Source: an uncultured Faecalibacterium sp.
GTDB lineage: Bacteria > Bacillota > Clostridia > Oscillospirales > Ruminococcaceae
DNA length: 24,586 nucleotides
Direction: 5' to 3'
Assembly: GCA_934501115.1 (NCBI GenBank)
Contig: CAKSTO010000039.1
Span: 1 to 24,586 of the forward strand
In this document: positions 1 through 6,229 of the stretch, in pieces
Position numbering within the stretch: the stretch's first letter is position 1
How the letters are laid out: each line of letters begins with the position of its first letter
Notes under the pieces: generated by a model
Seen by the model: only the letters and a program-made list of their open reading frames with translations
Told to the model about the DNA's origin: nothing
Database searches by the model: none
Made by a program: the position numbers and the translations under genes

Positions 1-31
1 TTATCAGAATGAAGAAACCGCATTCTGATAA
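1..31. repeat. Perfect inverted repeat at the left edge
   Basis: Two 11-base arms (TTATCAGAATG at 1-11 and CATTCTGATAA at 21-31) pair perfectly around a 9-base loop. No T-run follows on the + strand, so it is not a classical terminator in that direction. It could end an operon lying to the left of the window or be a processing or regulatory hairpin just ahead of the tRNA. The hairpin is seen directly; its role is unknown. Confidence 0.6.
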
Positions 32-34
32 TAT

Positions 35-110
35 GCACCTCTAGCTCAGTTGGTAGAGCAACTGACTCTTAATCAGTGGGCCCAGGGTTCGAGTCCCTGG
101 AGGTGCACCA
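35..110 (+). tRNA. tRNA-Lys (anticodon CTT)
   Basis: The full cloverleaf is visible. The acceptor arms GCACCTC and GAGGTGC pair and are followed by A and an encoded CCA end. The D arm contains the AGCTCAGTTGGTAGAGC pattern. The anticodon stem ACTGA/TCAGT (61-65/73-77) closes the loop CTCTTAA with anticodon CTT at 68-70, reading the AAG codon. The T arm contains GGTTCGAGTCC. No promoter is visible in the 34 bases upstream, so transcription probably begins outside the window. Confidence 0.97.
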
Positions 111-117
111 CAACAAC

Positions 118-162
118 AAAATCCGAACTTTTTTCCGATAGGAGAAGGGTTCGGATTTTTTG
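118..162 (+). terminator. Rho-independent terminator after tRNA-Lys
   Basis: The arm AAAATCCGAAC (118-128) pairs with GTTCGGATTTT (149-159), an 11-bp stem with a 20-base loop, followed directly by more T residues. It lies 8 bases past the tRNA CCA end and most likely ends the tRNA transcript. Confidence 0.85.
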
Positions 163-278
163 TATTCTTTGGAAAACAGAATGAATCCCTTGCTTCCATC
201 GAAAAGCGTCCTAGACCTTATCATAAGAAAGCACGACAGACCACTGTGAGAGTGCCGTAAGGCGGAAAGGACACAAAC

Positions 279-530
279 ATGAAGTACGATGAAAGAGTCT
301 GCAAATTCAACATGGACACCGGCTGCGTGGAGCTGCTGCTCCGGGATGGGAGAATGATCTCCATCGACTGCACCGGGGTTGAGGATGCACTGGATGTGAC
401 CATGGCGCAGAGGTCAGAACTGGACTACCTCATCTGCAATGACCCTCTGGCGTATGCTGATTTGATTCTGAACGGTGACCCGGAGGAATATTTGAAAAAC
501 GTAGCCGGGCACCATGGGTTAGAAGATTAA
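279..530 (+). CDS. DUF6061-like small protein
   Basis: This 83-residue acidic protein has no signal peptide or membrane segment. The opening MKYDERVCKFNMDTGC, the central ELLLRDGRMISIDC and the later pattern DPLAYADLILNGDPEEYLK match what I recall of the DUF6061 family. Those are small uncharacterised proteins of gut Clostridia, often seen in accessory regions. The start has a purine-rich AAAGGA seven bases upstream. A hairpin immediately past the stop is shared with the convergent MerR gene. The function is unknown; the family assignment is from memory of the sequence pattern. Confidence 0.75.
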   Translation: MKYDERVCKFNMDTGCVELLLRDGRMISIDCTGVEDALDVTMAQRSELDYLICNDPLAYADLILNGDPEEYLKNVAGHHGLED

Positions 531-534
531 GAAA

Positions 535-566
535 AATACCGTTCCAAAAGCAACTGGAACGGCATT
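535..566. terminator. Probable bidirectional terminator between convergent genes
   Basis: CCGTTCC (539-545) pairs with GGAACGG (556-562). A/T pairs extend the stem outward past one mismatch, giving T residues on the 3' side in both directions. It sits exactly between the stop of the DUF6061-like gene and the stop of the minus-strand MerR gene, so it can end both transcripts. Confidence 0.75.
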
Positions 567-568
567 TC

Positions 569-1036
569 TTATTTTTCGCCATTCGGAATCTTCTGTCCCC
601 GCAGCTCCTGTCGGATGGCACGGAACTGCTCCGGCACGTCCGCATCGGTCATCGCACCGGGGACATCCACCGTCCCAGCGGCTTTGGCGGTTTCATAGAA
701 CCAGCACTTGTATTCCACAGTTTCCAGTGTGTGCTGTAACTGCTGGATTTGCTGGGTGAGCACCTCGCGCTGATGCCGGAACATTTCCAGCCGGGTGTCA
801 ATGGTGTCGTCTCCCTGCATGGCAAGCTCGATATACTGACGAATATCTTTGATGGACATTCCGGCTTGTTTCATACAGCGGATGACCTGCAGCCACTCGA
901 AGTCGTTTTCCCGGAACATCCGAATGCCGCCGGAGGAACGCTCCACAAAGGGAAGCAACCCTTCTTTGTCGTAGTAGCGCAGGGTGGAGGCAGGTACGCC
1001 CAGCTTTTGCGCCATTTCGCCTACGGTATAGACCAT
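569..1036 (-). CDS. MerR family transcriptional regulator
   Basis: This 155-residue regulator opens with the MerR winged-helix signature: YTVGEMAQKLGVPASTLRYYDKEGLLPF, then RMFRENDFEWLQVIRCMKQAGMSIKDIRQYI. A Gln-rich dimerisation helix follows (about residues 75-120). There is no conserved Cys set for metal sensing, so it belongs with the small-molecule/aldehyde-stress type (AdhR/YraB-like) more than with MerR or CueR. The start at 1036 is chosen over an upstream TTG because a GGAGG motif sits six bases before this ATG and would otherwise be inside the gene. It is divergent from the flavoprotein gene, and the palindrome at 1068-1087 is its likely operator. Confidence 0.92.
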   Translation of the reverse strand: MVYTVGEMAQKLGVPASTLRYYDKEGLLPFVERSSGGIRMFRENDFEWLQVIRCMKQAGMSIKDIRQYIELAMQGDDTIDTRLEMFRHQREVLTQQIQQLQHTLETVEYKCWFYETAKAAGTVDVPGAMTDADVPEQFRAIRQELRGQKIPNGEK

Positions 1037-1064
1037 CTGAAACCTCCGTTTTTTCAAAAAGTCC

Positions 1065-1095
1065 TTGACTTAAAGTGCACTTCAAGTTGTATGAT
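1065..1095 (+). promoter_or_regulatory. MerR-type promoter with 19-bp spacer and operator
   Basis: A -35 TTGACT (1065-1070) and -10 TATGAT (1090-1095) are separated by 19 bp, the long spacer characteristic of MerR-activated promoters. Inside it lies the near-perfect palindrome ACTTAAAGTGCACTTCAAGT (1068-1087, 9 of 10 bases per arm match). It points at the flavoprotein/cupin genes, and the divergent MerR gene starts at 1036. Confidence 0.88.
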
Positions 1096-1153
1096 AAGAT
1101 CAAACTCTATCAACATCATAATGCGGATGCACTCTGCTGTCAAGGAGGTTCCT

Positions 1154-1702
1154 ATGAGCAAGAAGGTATTGATTTTGTCTGGCAGTCCCCGGAAGGGCGG
1201 TAACTTTGATATTTTATGCGATGAATTTCTGCGTGGAGCGCAGGATGCCGGGCACAAAGCAGAAAAGATTCGGGTCGCTGAGAAAAAGGTGGCTCCCTGT
1301 TCCGGCTGCTACTACTGCAGCACCCACGGCGGAGCCTGCGTCCACAAGGATGATATGGCAGACATCCTGCAAAAGATGATCGATGCCGATGTCATTGTGC
1401 TGGCAAGCCCGGTATACTTCTACTCCATCAGTGCCCAGTTGAAGGCAGTGATCGACCGTACCGTGGCACGGTGGCTTGAGGTCAAAGACAAGGAATTCTA
1501 CTACATCACCACCATGGCAGACGAGGAAAAAGCCTCTGCGGACACTACGCTGACCTGCTTCCGGGGCTATGCAGACTGTGTGGAAGGTGCCGTGGAAAAG
1601 GGAGTCCTTGTAGCAGGTGGTGTTTACGAGCCGGGTGCGGTGCGAAACACCTCTGCAATGGCACAGGCTTACGAGATGGGGAGGAACGTATCATGGCAGT
1701 GA
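1154..1702 (+). CDS. Flavodoxin-fold NAD(P)H-dependent reductase, iron-sulfur flavoprotein-like
   Basis: This 182-residue protein begins MSKKVLILSGSPRKGGNFDIL, the FMN phosphate-binding loop of the NADPH-dependent FMN reductase family. It continues with a compact cysteine cluster, CSGCYYCSTHGGAC (C-x2-C-x2-C-x6-C), like the 4Fe-4S motif of archaeal/clostridial iron-sulfur flavoproteins. SPVYFYSISAQLKAVIDR is the usual second flavin-contact region. The start is fixed by AAGGAGG seven bases upstream; an upstream in-frame extension runs through the promoter and is rejected. The gene overlaps the next one by 10 bases, so the two are translated together. It probably reduces quinones, electrophiles or an unknown acceptor under MerR control. 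Confidence 0.9.
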   Translation: MSKKVLILSGSPRKGGNFDILCDEFLRGAQDAGHKAEKIRVAEKKVAPCSGCYYCSTHGGACVHKDDMADILQKMIDADVIVLASPVYFYSISAQLKAVIDRTVARWLEVKDKEFYYITTMADEEKASADTTLTCFRGYADCVEGAVEKGVLVAGGVYEPGAVRNTSAMAQAYEMGRNVSWQ

Positions 1703-2445
1703 AACAGACGGCAGGGCGGGATGCTCTGGGCGAATTTGCACCAAAATTTGCAGAACTTAACGATGAGGTACTATTCGGGCAGGTGTGGAGCCGAGAGGAT
1801 AAACTCTCCCTCCGGGACCGCAGCCTTGTGACGGTGGTGGCACTGATGGCGCAGGGACTGACGGACTCCTCGTTTCGGTATCACCTGACGGCAGCCAAAA
1901 ACAACGGTATTACCCGGACTGAGATTGCAGAGATCCTGACCCATGCGGCGTTTTATGCAGGCTGGCCCAAGGCGTGGGCGGCTTTCCGCATGGCCAAGGA
2001 AGTCTGGGCAGAGGACGCTGCAGAGGATGCCAAGGCAAAGCACCAGAGTGAAATGGAGTTCCCCATCGGTGCATCCAACGACGGTTTTGCACCATATTTC
2101 AGCGGAAAAAGCTATCTGGCGCCCTTGTCCACCGCACAGGTTGGCATTTACAACGTCACCTTTGAGCCGGGCTGCCGGAACAACTGGCACATCCATCATG
2201 CCGCAAAGGGTGGCGGGCAGATCCTTGTCTGCGTGGCAGGCCGGGGCTACTATCAGGAATGGGGCAAAGCTCCGCTGGAGCTGCATCCGGGCGATGTGGT
2301 GAATATTCCCCCGGAGGTCAAGCACTGGCACGGTGCTGCACCCGATTGCTGGTTCTCTCATCTGGCAGTGGAAGTGCCCGGCGAAGGCACCTCTAACGAG
2401 TGGTGCGAGCCGGTGCCGGAAGAAACCTATAAGGAGTTGCGGTGA
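1693..2445 (+). CDS. Carboxymuconolactone decarboxylase-cupin fusion protein
   Basis: This 250-residue two-domain protein has an N-terminal carboxymuconolactone decarboxylase/AhpD-like domain (about residues 20-110). Its helix SLVTVVALMAQG and the EIAEILTHAAFYAGWPKAWAAF segment are typical of that fold. The C-terminal cupin (about 140-235) shows HIHHAAKGGGQILVCVAGRGYYQEWG, then PGDVVNIPPEVKHWHGA, with the metal-ligand histidines present. The AhpD redox CxxC pair is absent, so it is more likely a decarboxylase/isomerase-like enzyme than a peroxidase partner. GGGAGG precedes the ATG, and the start overlaps the end of the reductase gene. Its substrate cannot be told from sequence. Confidence 0.9.
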   Translation: MAVKQTAGRDALGEFAPKFAELNDEVLFGQVWSREDKLSLRDRSLVTVVALMAQGLTDSSFRYHLTAAKNNGITRTEIAEILTHAAFYAGWPKAWAAFRMAKEVWAEDAAEDAKAKHQSEMEFPIGASNDGFAPYFSGKSYLAPLSTAQVGIYNVTFEPGCRNNWHIHHAAKGGGQILVCVAGRGYYQEWGKAPLELHPGDVVNIPPEVKHWHGAAPDCWFSHLAVEVPGEGTSNEWCEPVPEETYKELR

Positions 2446-2483
2446 TGCGGTTTGATGTACACCCAACCACGATGAAACAAAAA

Positions 2484-2511
2484 CAGGGTGCGTCCACCCG
2501 GACGCACCCTG
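2484..2511. terminator. Strong hairpin, terminator for minus-strand transcription
   Basis: CAGGGTGCGTCC (2484-2495) and GGACGCACCCTG (2500-2511) form a perfect 12-bp stem around a 4-base loop. On the minus strand it is followed by TTTTTGTTT; on the plus strand no T-run follows. It fits best as a minus-strand terminator for the gene at 2640-3476, and may also protect the 3' end of the cupin transcript. Confidence 0.7.
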
Positions 2512-2558
2512 CCAAAAGCCACAGATAGTGTTTGTGCATGAAAGACGCAAGTTGCTAT

Positions 2559-2600
2559 AAAACGGCAAAGTCTCCCGCAGTCAAGAAACCTTGCCGTTTT
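2559..2600. terminator. Bidirectional terminator-like hairpin
   Basis: AAAACGGCAA (2559-2568) pairs with TTGCCGTTTT (2591-2600), a 10-bp stem with T residues at the 3' end in both orientations. It is the first hairpin met after the stop of the minus-strand secreted-protein gene and the second after the cupin gene. The 194-base gap 2446-2639 holds this hairpin, the one at 2484-2511 and nothing else recognisable. Confidence 0.65.
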
Positions 2601-2639
2601 GTGCTATATGTTGGCTGAATCAGACAGCTTTCTGCAAAC

Positions 2640-3476
2640 TCACAGCGCTACGTTGACCGGCAGAACATACACGCCGTCGGCGGCGTAGAAGGTGATCTGA
2701 GTAATCGTCTTGCCGATGATGGATGCAAAGTAAGGATCATCGGCATTGAAGCCCAGCTTGGTACCATGCCAGATGTTGGTCACATGATGCAGGCCGTACT
2801 CACTGCCATCGGCGGTGGTCAGAACTACGCCGTAGACCTTGTTGGCCTTGTAGTCCAGATCAAAACCGGAGAGCTTCATCTCGTAGGTGGCGTGGTGACC
2901 GTTGGTATTCAGCTCCACAGTGGTGCCCTCTACGGTGGTCTCGGTGGCGTGGACCTTGCCAAACTCCCACTTGCCGCTCAGCAGGTTATACCATGCGGTG
3001 ATGTAGTAGGCAGGGGTCTCACTGAGCTTGTAGTAAGCGTAGCTCTCGTTCTCAAACAAGGCATCTGCGCCGGTGTAGGTGGTGGTGGATTCCTTGCCCT
3101 TCAGGGTAACGGTAATGTCGTAGCTGTCGGCATCGGTGACCTGCTTTGCATTCTTCAGCGCCCACGGGGTCAGCACCTTGACCGGGAAGGAAACGCCGGT
3201 GATGTCAGTGCCGTCCGCATTGACGTGGTAGGAACCGGCGGCAAGGTTGCCTGCACGGGTCTTGTTTTTGGTGGCGCTGGTCACAGCGTCGATCTCAGAT
3301 GCGTTGTCCACACCGGCAGCCTTGTAGAAGTCGGCGTAGGGGATGTTCATCTGGACATAGCTGGAGGTCAGGCAGTTTTCCTGTTCCACCTCTTCCGCAG
3401 CGAAGGCCGGGACTGCCACAGCGCATACCAGCATAGCGGCCGCAATTGCACCTGCAAATACTTTTTTCAATCTCAT
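2640..3476 (-). CDS. Secreted protein, Tp47 penicillin-binding domain C-like
   Basis: This 278-residue protein opens with a clear signal peptide: MRLKK, a hydrophobic stretch, then AVPAFA-AEE with likely cleavage near residue 26. The mature part contains YVQMNIPYADFYKA, EIDAVTSATKNKTR, AAGSYHVNADGTDITGVSFPVKV and several Thr-rich beta segments. I recognise this as the pattern annotated as penicillin-binding Tp47 domain C-containing proteins in gut Firmicutes. No lipobox, LPXTG or C-terminal membrane anchor is seen, so it should be released or held non-covalently. AGAGGTG precedes the ATG. A 16-bp palindrome 32 bases upstream (3508-3523) matches one ahead of the divergent operon, suggesting joint metal control. 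Its role is unknown; beta-lactam binding should not be assumed from the name. Confidence 0.78.
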   Translation of the reverse strand: MRLKKVFAGAIAAAMLVCAVAVPAFAAEEVEQENCLTSSYVQMNIPYADFYKAAGVDNASEIDAVTSATKNKTRAGNLAAGSYHVNADGTDITGVSFPVKVLTPWALKNAKQVTDADSYDITVTLKGKESTTTYTGADALFENESYAYYKLSETPAYYITAWYNLLSGKWEFGKVHATETTVEGTTVELNTNGHHATYEMKLSGFDLDYKANKVYGVVLTTADGSEYGLHHVTNIWHGTKLGFNADDPYFASIIGKTITQITFYAADGVYVLPVNVAL

Positions 3477-3507
3477 GATAACACACCTCTATCTCAGTTT
3501 TGAAAAA

Positions 3508-3523
3508 GTTAGCCTTGCCTAAC
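3508..3523. promoter_or_regulatory. Palindromic metal-box-like operator (DtxR/IdeR type), left copy
   Basis: GTTAGCCTTGCCTAAC is a palindrome of the form GTTAGSCWWGSCTAAC. It resembles the TTAGG-n-CCTAA core of DtxR/IdeR-family boxes. It lies between the predicted promoter at 3589-3617 and the secreted-protein gene it faces. A near-identical copy is at 3818-3833. The repeat is seen directly; the regulator is inferred. Confidence 0.7.
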
Positions 3524-3542
3524 AATTGATGCAAAAAATGCA

Positions 3543-3555
3543 GGGGCAAAGCCCC
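3543..3555. terminator. Short GC hairpin in the leader of the secreted-protein gene
   Basis: GGGGC and GCCCC pair around a 3-base loop. Read on the minus strand it is followed by TGCATTTTTT, giving a weak terminator or attenuator shape between the promoter at 3589-3617 and the gene. The T-run starts four bases late, so termination strength is uncertain. Confidence 0.45.
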
Positions 3556-3588
3556 TCAGATGGTTAGACAAAACAAATTCACAAAGTA

Positions 3589-3617
3589 AAAATAGCACTC
3601 CCACCGGGCGTTGTCAA
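3589..3617 (-). promoter_or_regulatory. Sigma-A promoter for the secreted-protein gene
   Basis: On the minus strand, TTGACA (complement of 3612-3617) and TATTTT (complement of 3589-3594) are 17 bp apart. Transcription would begin near 3582, giving a leader of about 105 bases that contains the hairpin at 3543-3555 and the metal-box-like palindrome. Confidence 0.7.
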
Positions 3618-3743
3618 GCAGAAACCGACAAGTTTGCAGGGGTGAATTTTTTCGATTCAGGAAATGATCTGCACTTTTTATGTCGCGGGGGGAGACTCCA
3701 ACAACGAAATTTCTTTCAAAATCCCCGAAAATGCCTAAACTCC

Positions 3744-3772
3744 TTGACAGAGGCAACAGCAGGGCGTATTAT
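3744..3772 (+). promoter_or_regulatory. Sigma-A promoter for the hydrolase/methyltransferase operon
   Basis: TTGACA (3744-3749) and TATTAT (3767-3772) are 17 bp apart. Transcription would begin near 3779. A hairpin with a T-run and then the right metal-box-like palindrome follow before the first gene at 3912. The stretch 3618-3743 between the two divergent promoters holds no gene I can support. Confidence 0.75.
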
Positions 3773-3785
3773 TTTGGCAGAAGGA

Positions 3786-3805
3786 CCGCTGAGAAGCGGC
3801 TTTTT
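3786..3805 (+). terminator. Short hairpin with T-run in the operon leader
   Basis: CCGCT (3786-3790) and AGCGG (3795-3799) pair around a GAGA loop and are followed by CTTTTT. It sits only about 7 bases past the predicted transcription start, so it may be an attenuator, or may end very short transcripts. The pairing is seen; the function is inferred. Confidence 0.5.
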
Positions 3806-3817
3806 ATAAGACTGAAA

Positions 3818-3833
3818 GTTAGCTTTACCTAAC
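3818..3833. promoter_or_regulatory. Palindromic metal-box-like operator (DtxR/IdeR type), right copy
   Basis: GTTAGCTTTACCTAAC, with A and T flanks extending the symmetry, differs from the left copy at 3508-3523 in only two central bases. It lies about 80 bases ahead of the alpha/beta hydrolase gene. The shared motif on both arms of a divergent region suggests one repressor controls both transcripts; iron or manganese is the usual corepressor of this family. Confidence 0.7.
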
Positions 3834-3911
3834 TCATAACTCTGCCCTATACGAAGAAATAGATCTCTTCTGTTTACAGGTGGAAAATAAATAGAGAAGG
3901 AGCGTATCAGG

Positions 3912-4679
3912 ATGAAGATCTACCATTTTGGTGCAGAGGATGCCCCGGTGCTGTTGCTGCTGCCGGGCACCTGTTGCCATTGGAAAAGCAATTTCGGTGC
4001 GGTGATCCCGCTTCTGGCTGACAGCTTCCGGGTGCTGTGCGTCAGCTACGATGGCTTTGATGAGACTGAACAGACCGAATTTCCCACCATGCTGGAGGAG
4101 ACCGAAAAGATCGAGGCCTACCTCAAGACCCACTGCGGCGGTCACATCCGGGCAGCCTACGGCTGTTCTCTGGGCGGTTCCTTCGTGGGGCTGCTGGCGG
4201 CGCGGCAGAACATCCACATGGACTACGGCATTCTGGGCAGCTCCGATCTGGATCAGGCGTCGCCGCTGACGGCAAGCATGCAGACGGATTTTCTGCTGCC
4301 ATTGATCTACCCTGTGGTGCGGGACGGAAGGATTAAGGCGAAATTTCTCCAAAAGCGTCTGGACAAGTGTGCGAAAGAGTCGGGGGATTATGTCAAAGCC
4401 TTTCTGAAAATGTTTGGCGATGCCCGCCCTTATGTGACCATGCAGAGCTGCAAAAACCAGTTCTACTCCGATCTTATCACTCCGCTGCCGGATAAGATCT
4501 ATGTGCCCGGTACCGAAATCCATATTTTTTACGCCCTGAAAATGGGCGCAAAATATCGTGCCCGGTATCAGCAGCATTTTGCACATCCTGTTCTCCATGA
4601 GCAGAACTTGCAGCACGAGGAATTGCTGGCCTGTCACCCGGAGCAGTGGGCGCATCTGGTAAAAAGCATTGCATTGTGA
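3912..4679 (+). CDS. Alpha/beta hydrolase
   Basis: This 255-residue cytoplasmic protein has the early strand VLLLLPGTCCHWKSNF (oxyanion-hole region). The nucleophile elbow GCSLGG has Ser86, and the elbow is followed by the usual small-residue helix SFVGLLAARQ. Candidate catalytic His residues are in the C-terminal segment HPVLHEQNLQHEELLACHPEQW. The start has AGAAGGAG ten or so bases upstream. It is the first gene of a four-gene run read with two methyltransferases and an ATC-hydrolase-like gene, behind a metal-box-like operator. The substrate is unknown; an esterase, thioesterase or lactonase acting on a small molecule made by its neighbours is a reasonable guess only. Confidence 0.85.
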   Translation: MKIYHFGAEDAPVLLLLPGTCCHWKSNFGAVIPLLADSFRVLCVSYDGFDETEQTEFPTMLEETEKIEAYLKTHCGGHIRAAYGCSLGGSFVGLLAARQNIHMDYGILGSSDLDQASPLTASMQTDFLLPLIYPVVRDGRIKAKFLQKRLDKCAKESGDYVKAFLKMFGDARPYVTMQSCKNQFYSDLITPLPDKIYVPGTEIHIFYALKMGAKYRARYQQHFAHPVLHEQNLQHEELLACHPEQWAHLVKSIAL

Positions 4680-4705
4680 ACGGTAAATAGAAAGAGGGTG
4701 GCGTT

Positions 4706-5317
4706 ATGTCCTTTTTTGAAAATACCCGAAAGCCCGTAGGCCTTGGCGGGAAGATCATGGTTGCTATGATGAACTTTGGACACAGCGCAATGGCAAAATG
4801 GGGGCTGGGTTTTTTACAGCCTGCCCCGGATGCCATGGTGCTGGACTGCGGCTGCGGCGGTGGAGCGAACATGAAAACGCTGTTGAAACTGTGCCCCAAA
4901 GGCAAGGTGCAGGGCATCGACTACTCAGCCGTCAGCGTGGAAAAAGCGCGAAAAGTCAATGCCAGAGCCATTGCGGCAGGACGGTGTGCTGTGCAGCAGG
5001 CAAGTGTGGCAGAACTGCCGTTTGAAGCGGAGCAGTTTGATGTGGTGACCGCCTTTGAAACGGTCTACTTCTGGCCGGAGCTTGTACAGAATTTCAGAGA
5101 GGTCTATCGGGTGCTGAAGCCCGGAGGGATCTTTTTCATCTGTAACGAAGCGAACGGCGAAACGACAAAAGGCGACAGATGGACACAGATCATCGATGGC
5201 ATGGCCATCTATACGGATACTGCACTGAAAGAGTATCTGGAACAAGCAGGATTTTGTCAGATCCAAAGCCACAAAAATAAAAAGGGCTGGTTGTGCGTTA
5301 CGGCGCAAAAGCGGTGA
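4706..5317 (+). CDS. Class I SAM-dependent methyltransferase
   Basis: This 203-residue protein carries SAM-binding motif I, VLDCGCGGGAN, at residues 45-55. The acidic motif II region is VQGIDYSAVSVEKAR, followed by VAELPFEAEQFDVVTAFETVYFW and VYRVLKPGGIFFICNE. These match the Methyltransf_11/UbiE-like small-molecule methyltransferases. GAGGGTGG precedes the ATG. It lies 26 bases after the hydrolase stop, in the same run. The methyl acceptor cannot be read from the sequence. It is unrelated in sequence to the next methyltransferase gene, so the pair is not a duplication. Confidence 0.9.
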   Translation: MSFFENTRKPVGLGGKIMVAMMNFGHSAMAKWGLGFLQPAPDAMVLDCGCGGGANMKTLLKLCPKGKVQGIDYSAVSVEKARKVNARAIAAGRCAVQQASVAELPFEAEQFDVVTAFETVYFWPELVQNFREVYRVLKPGGIFFICNEANGETTKGDRWTQIIDGMAIYTDTALKEYLEQAGFCQIQSHKNKKGWLCVTAQKR

Positions 5318-5386
5318 AATGGTGTAAGGAGGACGGAGCATGGTTTGCCTGCCGGAAAGCAGAATAAGGAGAACAGGGAGGAACCT

Positions 5387-6229
5387 ATGAAATACAAAAT
5401 CGAGAAAAACACCGTGCAGGAGACGCTGATCCTCCCGCTGTATTCCCGGAAGCTGTGCACCGAACGGTACCCAAACCTTTATCGGGACGAAACAGCAGTT
5501 CGGCTGCTCGACCAGATCGACTACGACTTTTCAGAGGCAGAGAAGAACTCCCGCAGCCTGATGCAGCGGTTCGGTGCGCTGGAGGTCGCCATGCGGCAGA
5601 ATGACCTTGCCTTTGAGGTGCGGGCATACCTGAAAACGCACCCCTGCGCGGCAGTGGTCAATCTGGGCTGCGGGCTGGATCATACCGGCAGAGCCTGCGA
5701 CAACGGCAGATGCAAGATATACAATCTGGACTTTCCCGATGTCATTGCCTTGCGGCAGCAGCTGCTGCCCGCCGGGGAGCGGGAGCAAAACATCCCCTGC
5801 GACCTGAAAGACCCCGCATGGTTTGACAAAATCGATGCCTCCGGCGGGGCGGTGTTCTTTGCCTCCGGGGTGTTCTACTACTTCCTGACCCAGCAGGTCA
5901 AGGCGCTGGTGCAGGGGATGGCAGATGCTTTCCCCGGCGGAGTGCTGGTCTTTGATGCCGCCAACCGCACGGCGGTGAAGATGATCGCCAAAACATGGCT
6001 CAGAACGGCAAAAATCAAGGATGTAGGGGCATATTTCGCGGTTTCGGATGCTCCCAAGGAGATTGGCGAGTGGGACAGCCGGTTACGGGTATCCAGCAGG
6101 GGCTATATGCTGGGCTACAACAACCTGAAAGACCCTTCTGTCAGCGGCTTTTTCCGATTTCTCGCCAAGGTCGGGGACAACGGGATGAAAATGCAGATCG
6201 TGAAGATTGGATTCGGAGACAGACCATGA
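5387..6229 (+). CDS. Leucine carboxyl methyltransferase-family (LCM/PPM1-like) SAM methyltransferase
   Basis: This 280-residue protein has the LCM-type SAM motif VVNLGCGLDHTGR (Asn92 to about residue 102). The LCM-specific YNLDFPDVIALRQQLLP and the ASGVFYYFL segment follow, which is the family's E-G-x-x-x-Y-L position with Ser in place of the acidic residue. LCM members in bacteria methylate carboxyl or hydroxyl groups of small molecules, often in polyketide or natural-product settings. The start at 5387 is preferred over an in-frame ATG 42 bases earlier because GGGAGG lies five bases before it. Its stop overlaps the next start in an ATGA, so the last two genes are translationally coupled. 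Confidence 0.85.
   Translation: MKYKIEKNTVQETLILPLYSRKLCTERYPNLYRDETAVRLLDQIDYDFSEAEKNSRSLMQRFGALEVAMRQNDLAFEVRAYLKTHPCAAVVNLGCGLDHTGRACDNGRCKIYNLDFPDVIALRQQLLPAGEREQNIPCDLKDPAWFDKIDASGGAVFFASGVFYYFLTQQVKALVQGMADAFPGGVLVFDAANRTAVKMIAKTWLRTAKIKDVGAYFAVSDAPKEIGEWDSRLRVSSRGYMLGYNNLKDPSVSGFFRFLAKVGDNGMKMQIVKIGFGDRP

Noticed and set aside
749..1153. Long + strand frame extending upstream of the flavoprotein gene
   Set aside because: It crosses the MerR gene and the MerR promoter; a strong AAGGAGG and the conserved MSKKVLILSGSPRKGG start lie at 1154.
1771..2568. 265-residue minus-strand frame opposite the decarboxylase-cupin gene
   Set aside because: It has low-complexity Cys/His-rich composition with no domain or ribosome site; it mirrors a well-supported gene.
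2766..3503. 245-residue + strand frame opposite the secreted-protein gene
   Set aside because: It is a Gly/Val-rich mirror of a real gene that has a signal peptide and ribosome site on the other strand.
3642..3658. TGAAT...ATTCA inverted repeat midway between the divergent promoters
   Set aside because: Five-base arms in AT-rich DNA are expected by chance; no second copy.
3556..3756. 66-residue minus-strand frame in the divergent control region
   Set aside because: It overlaps both promoters, has no ribosome site and no recognisable pattern.
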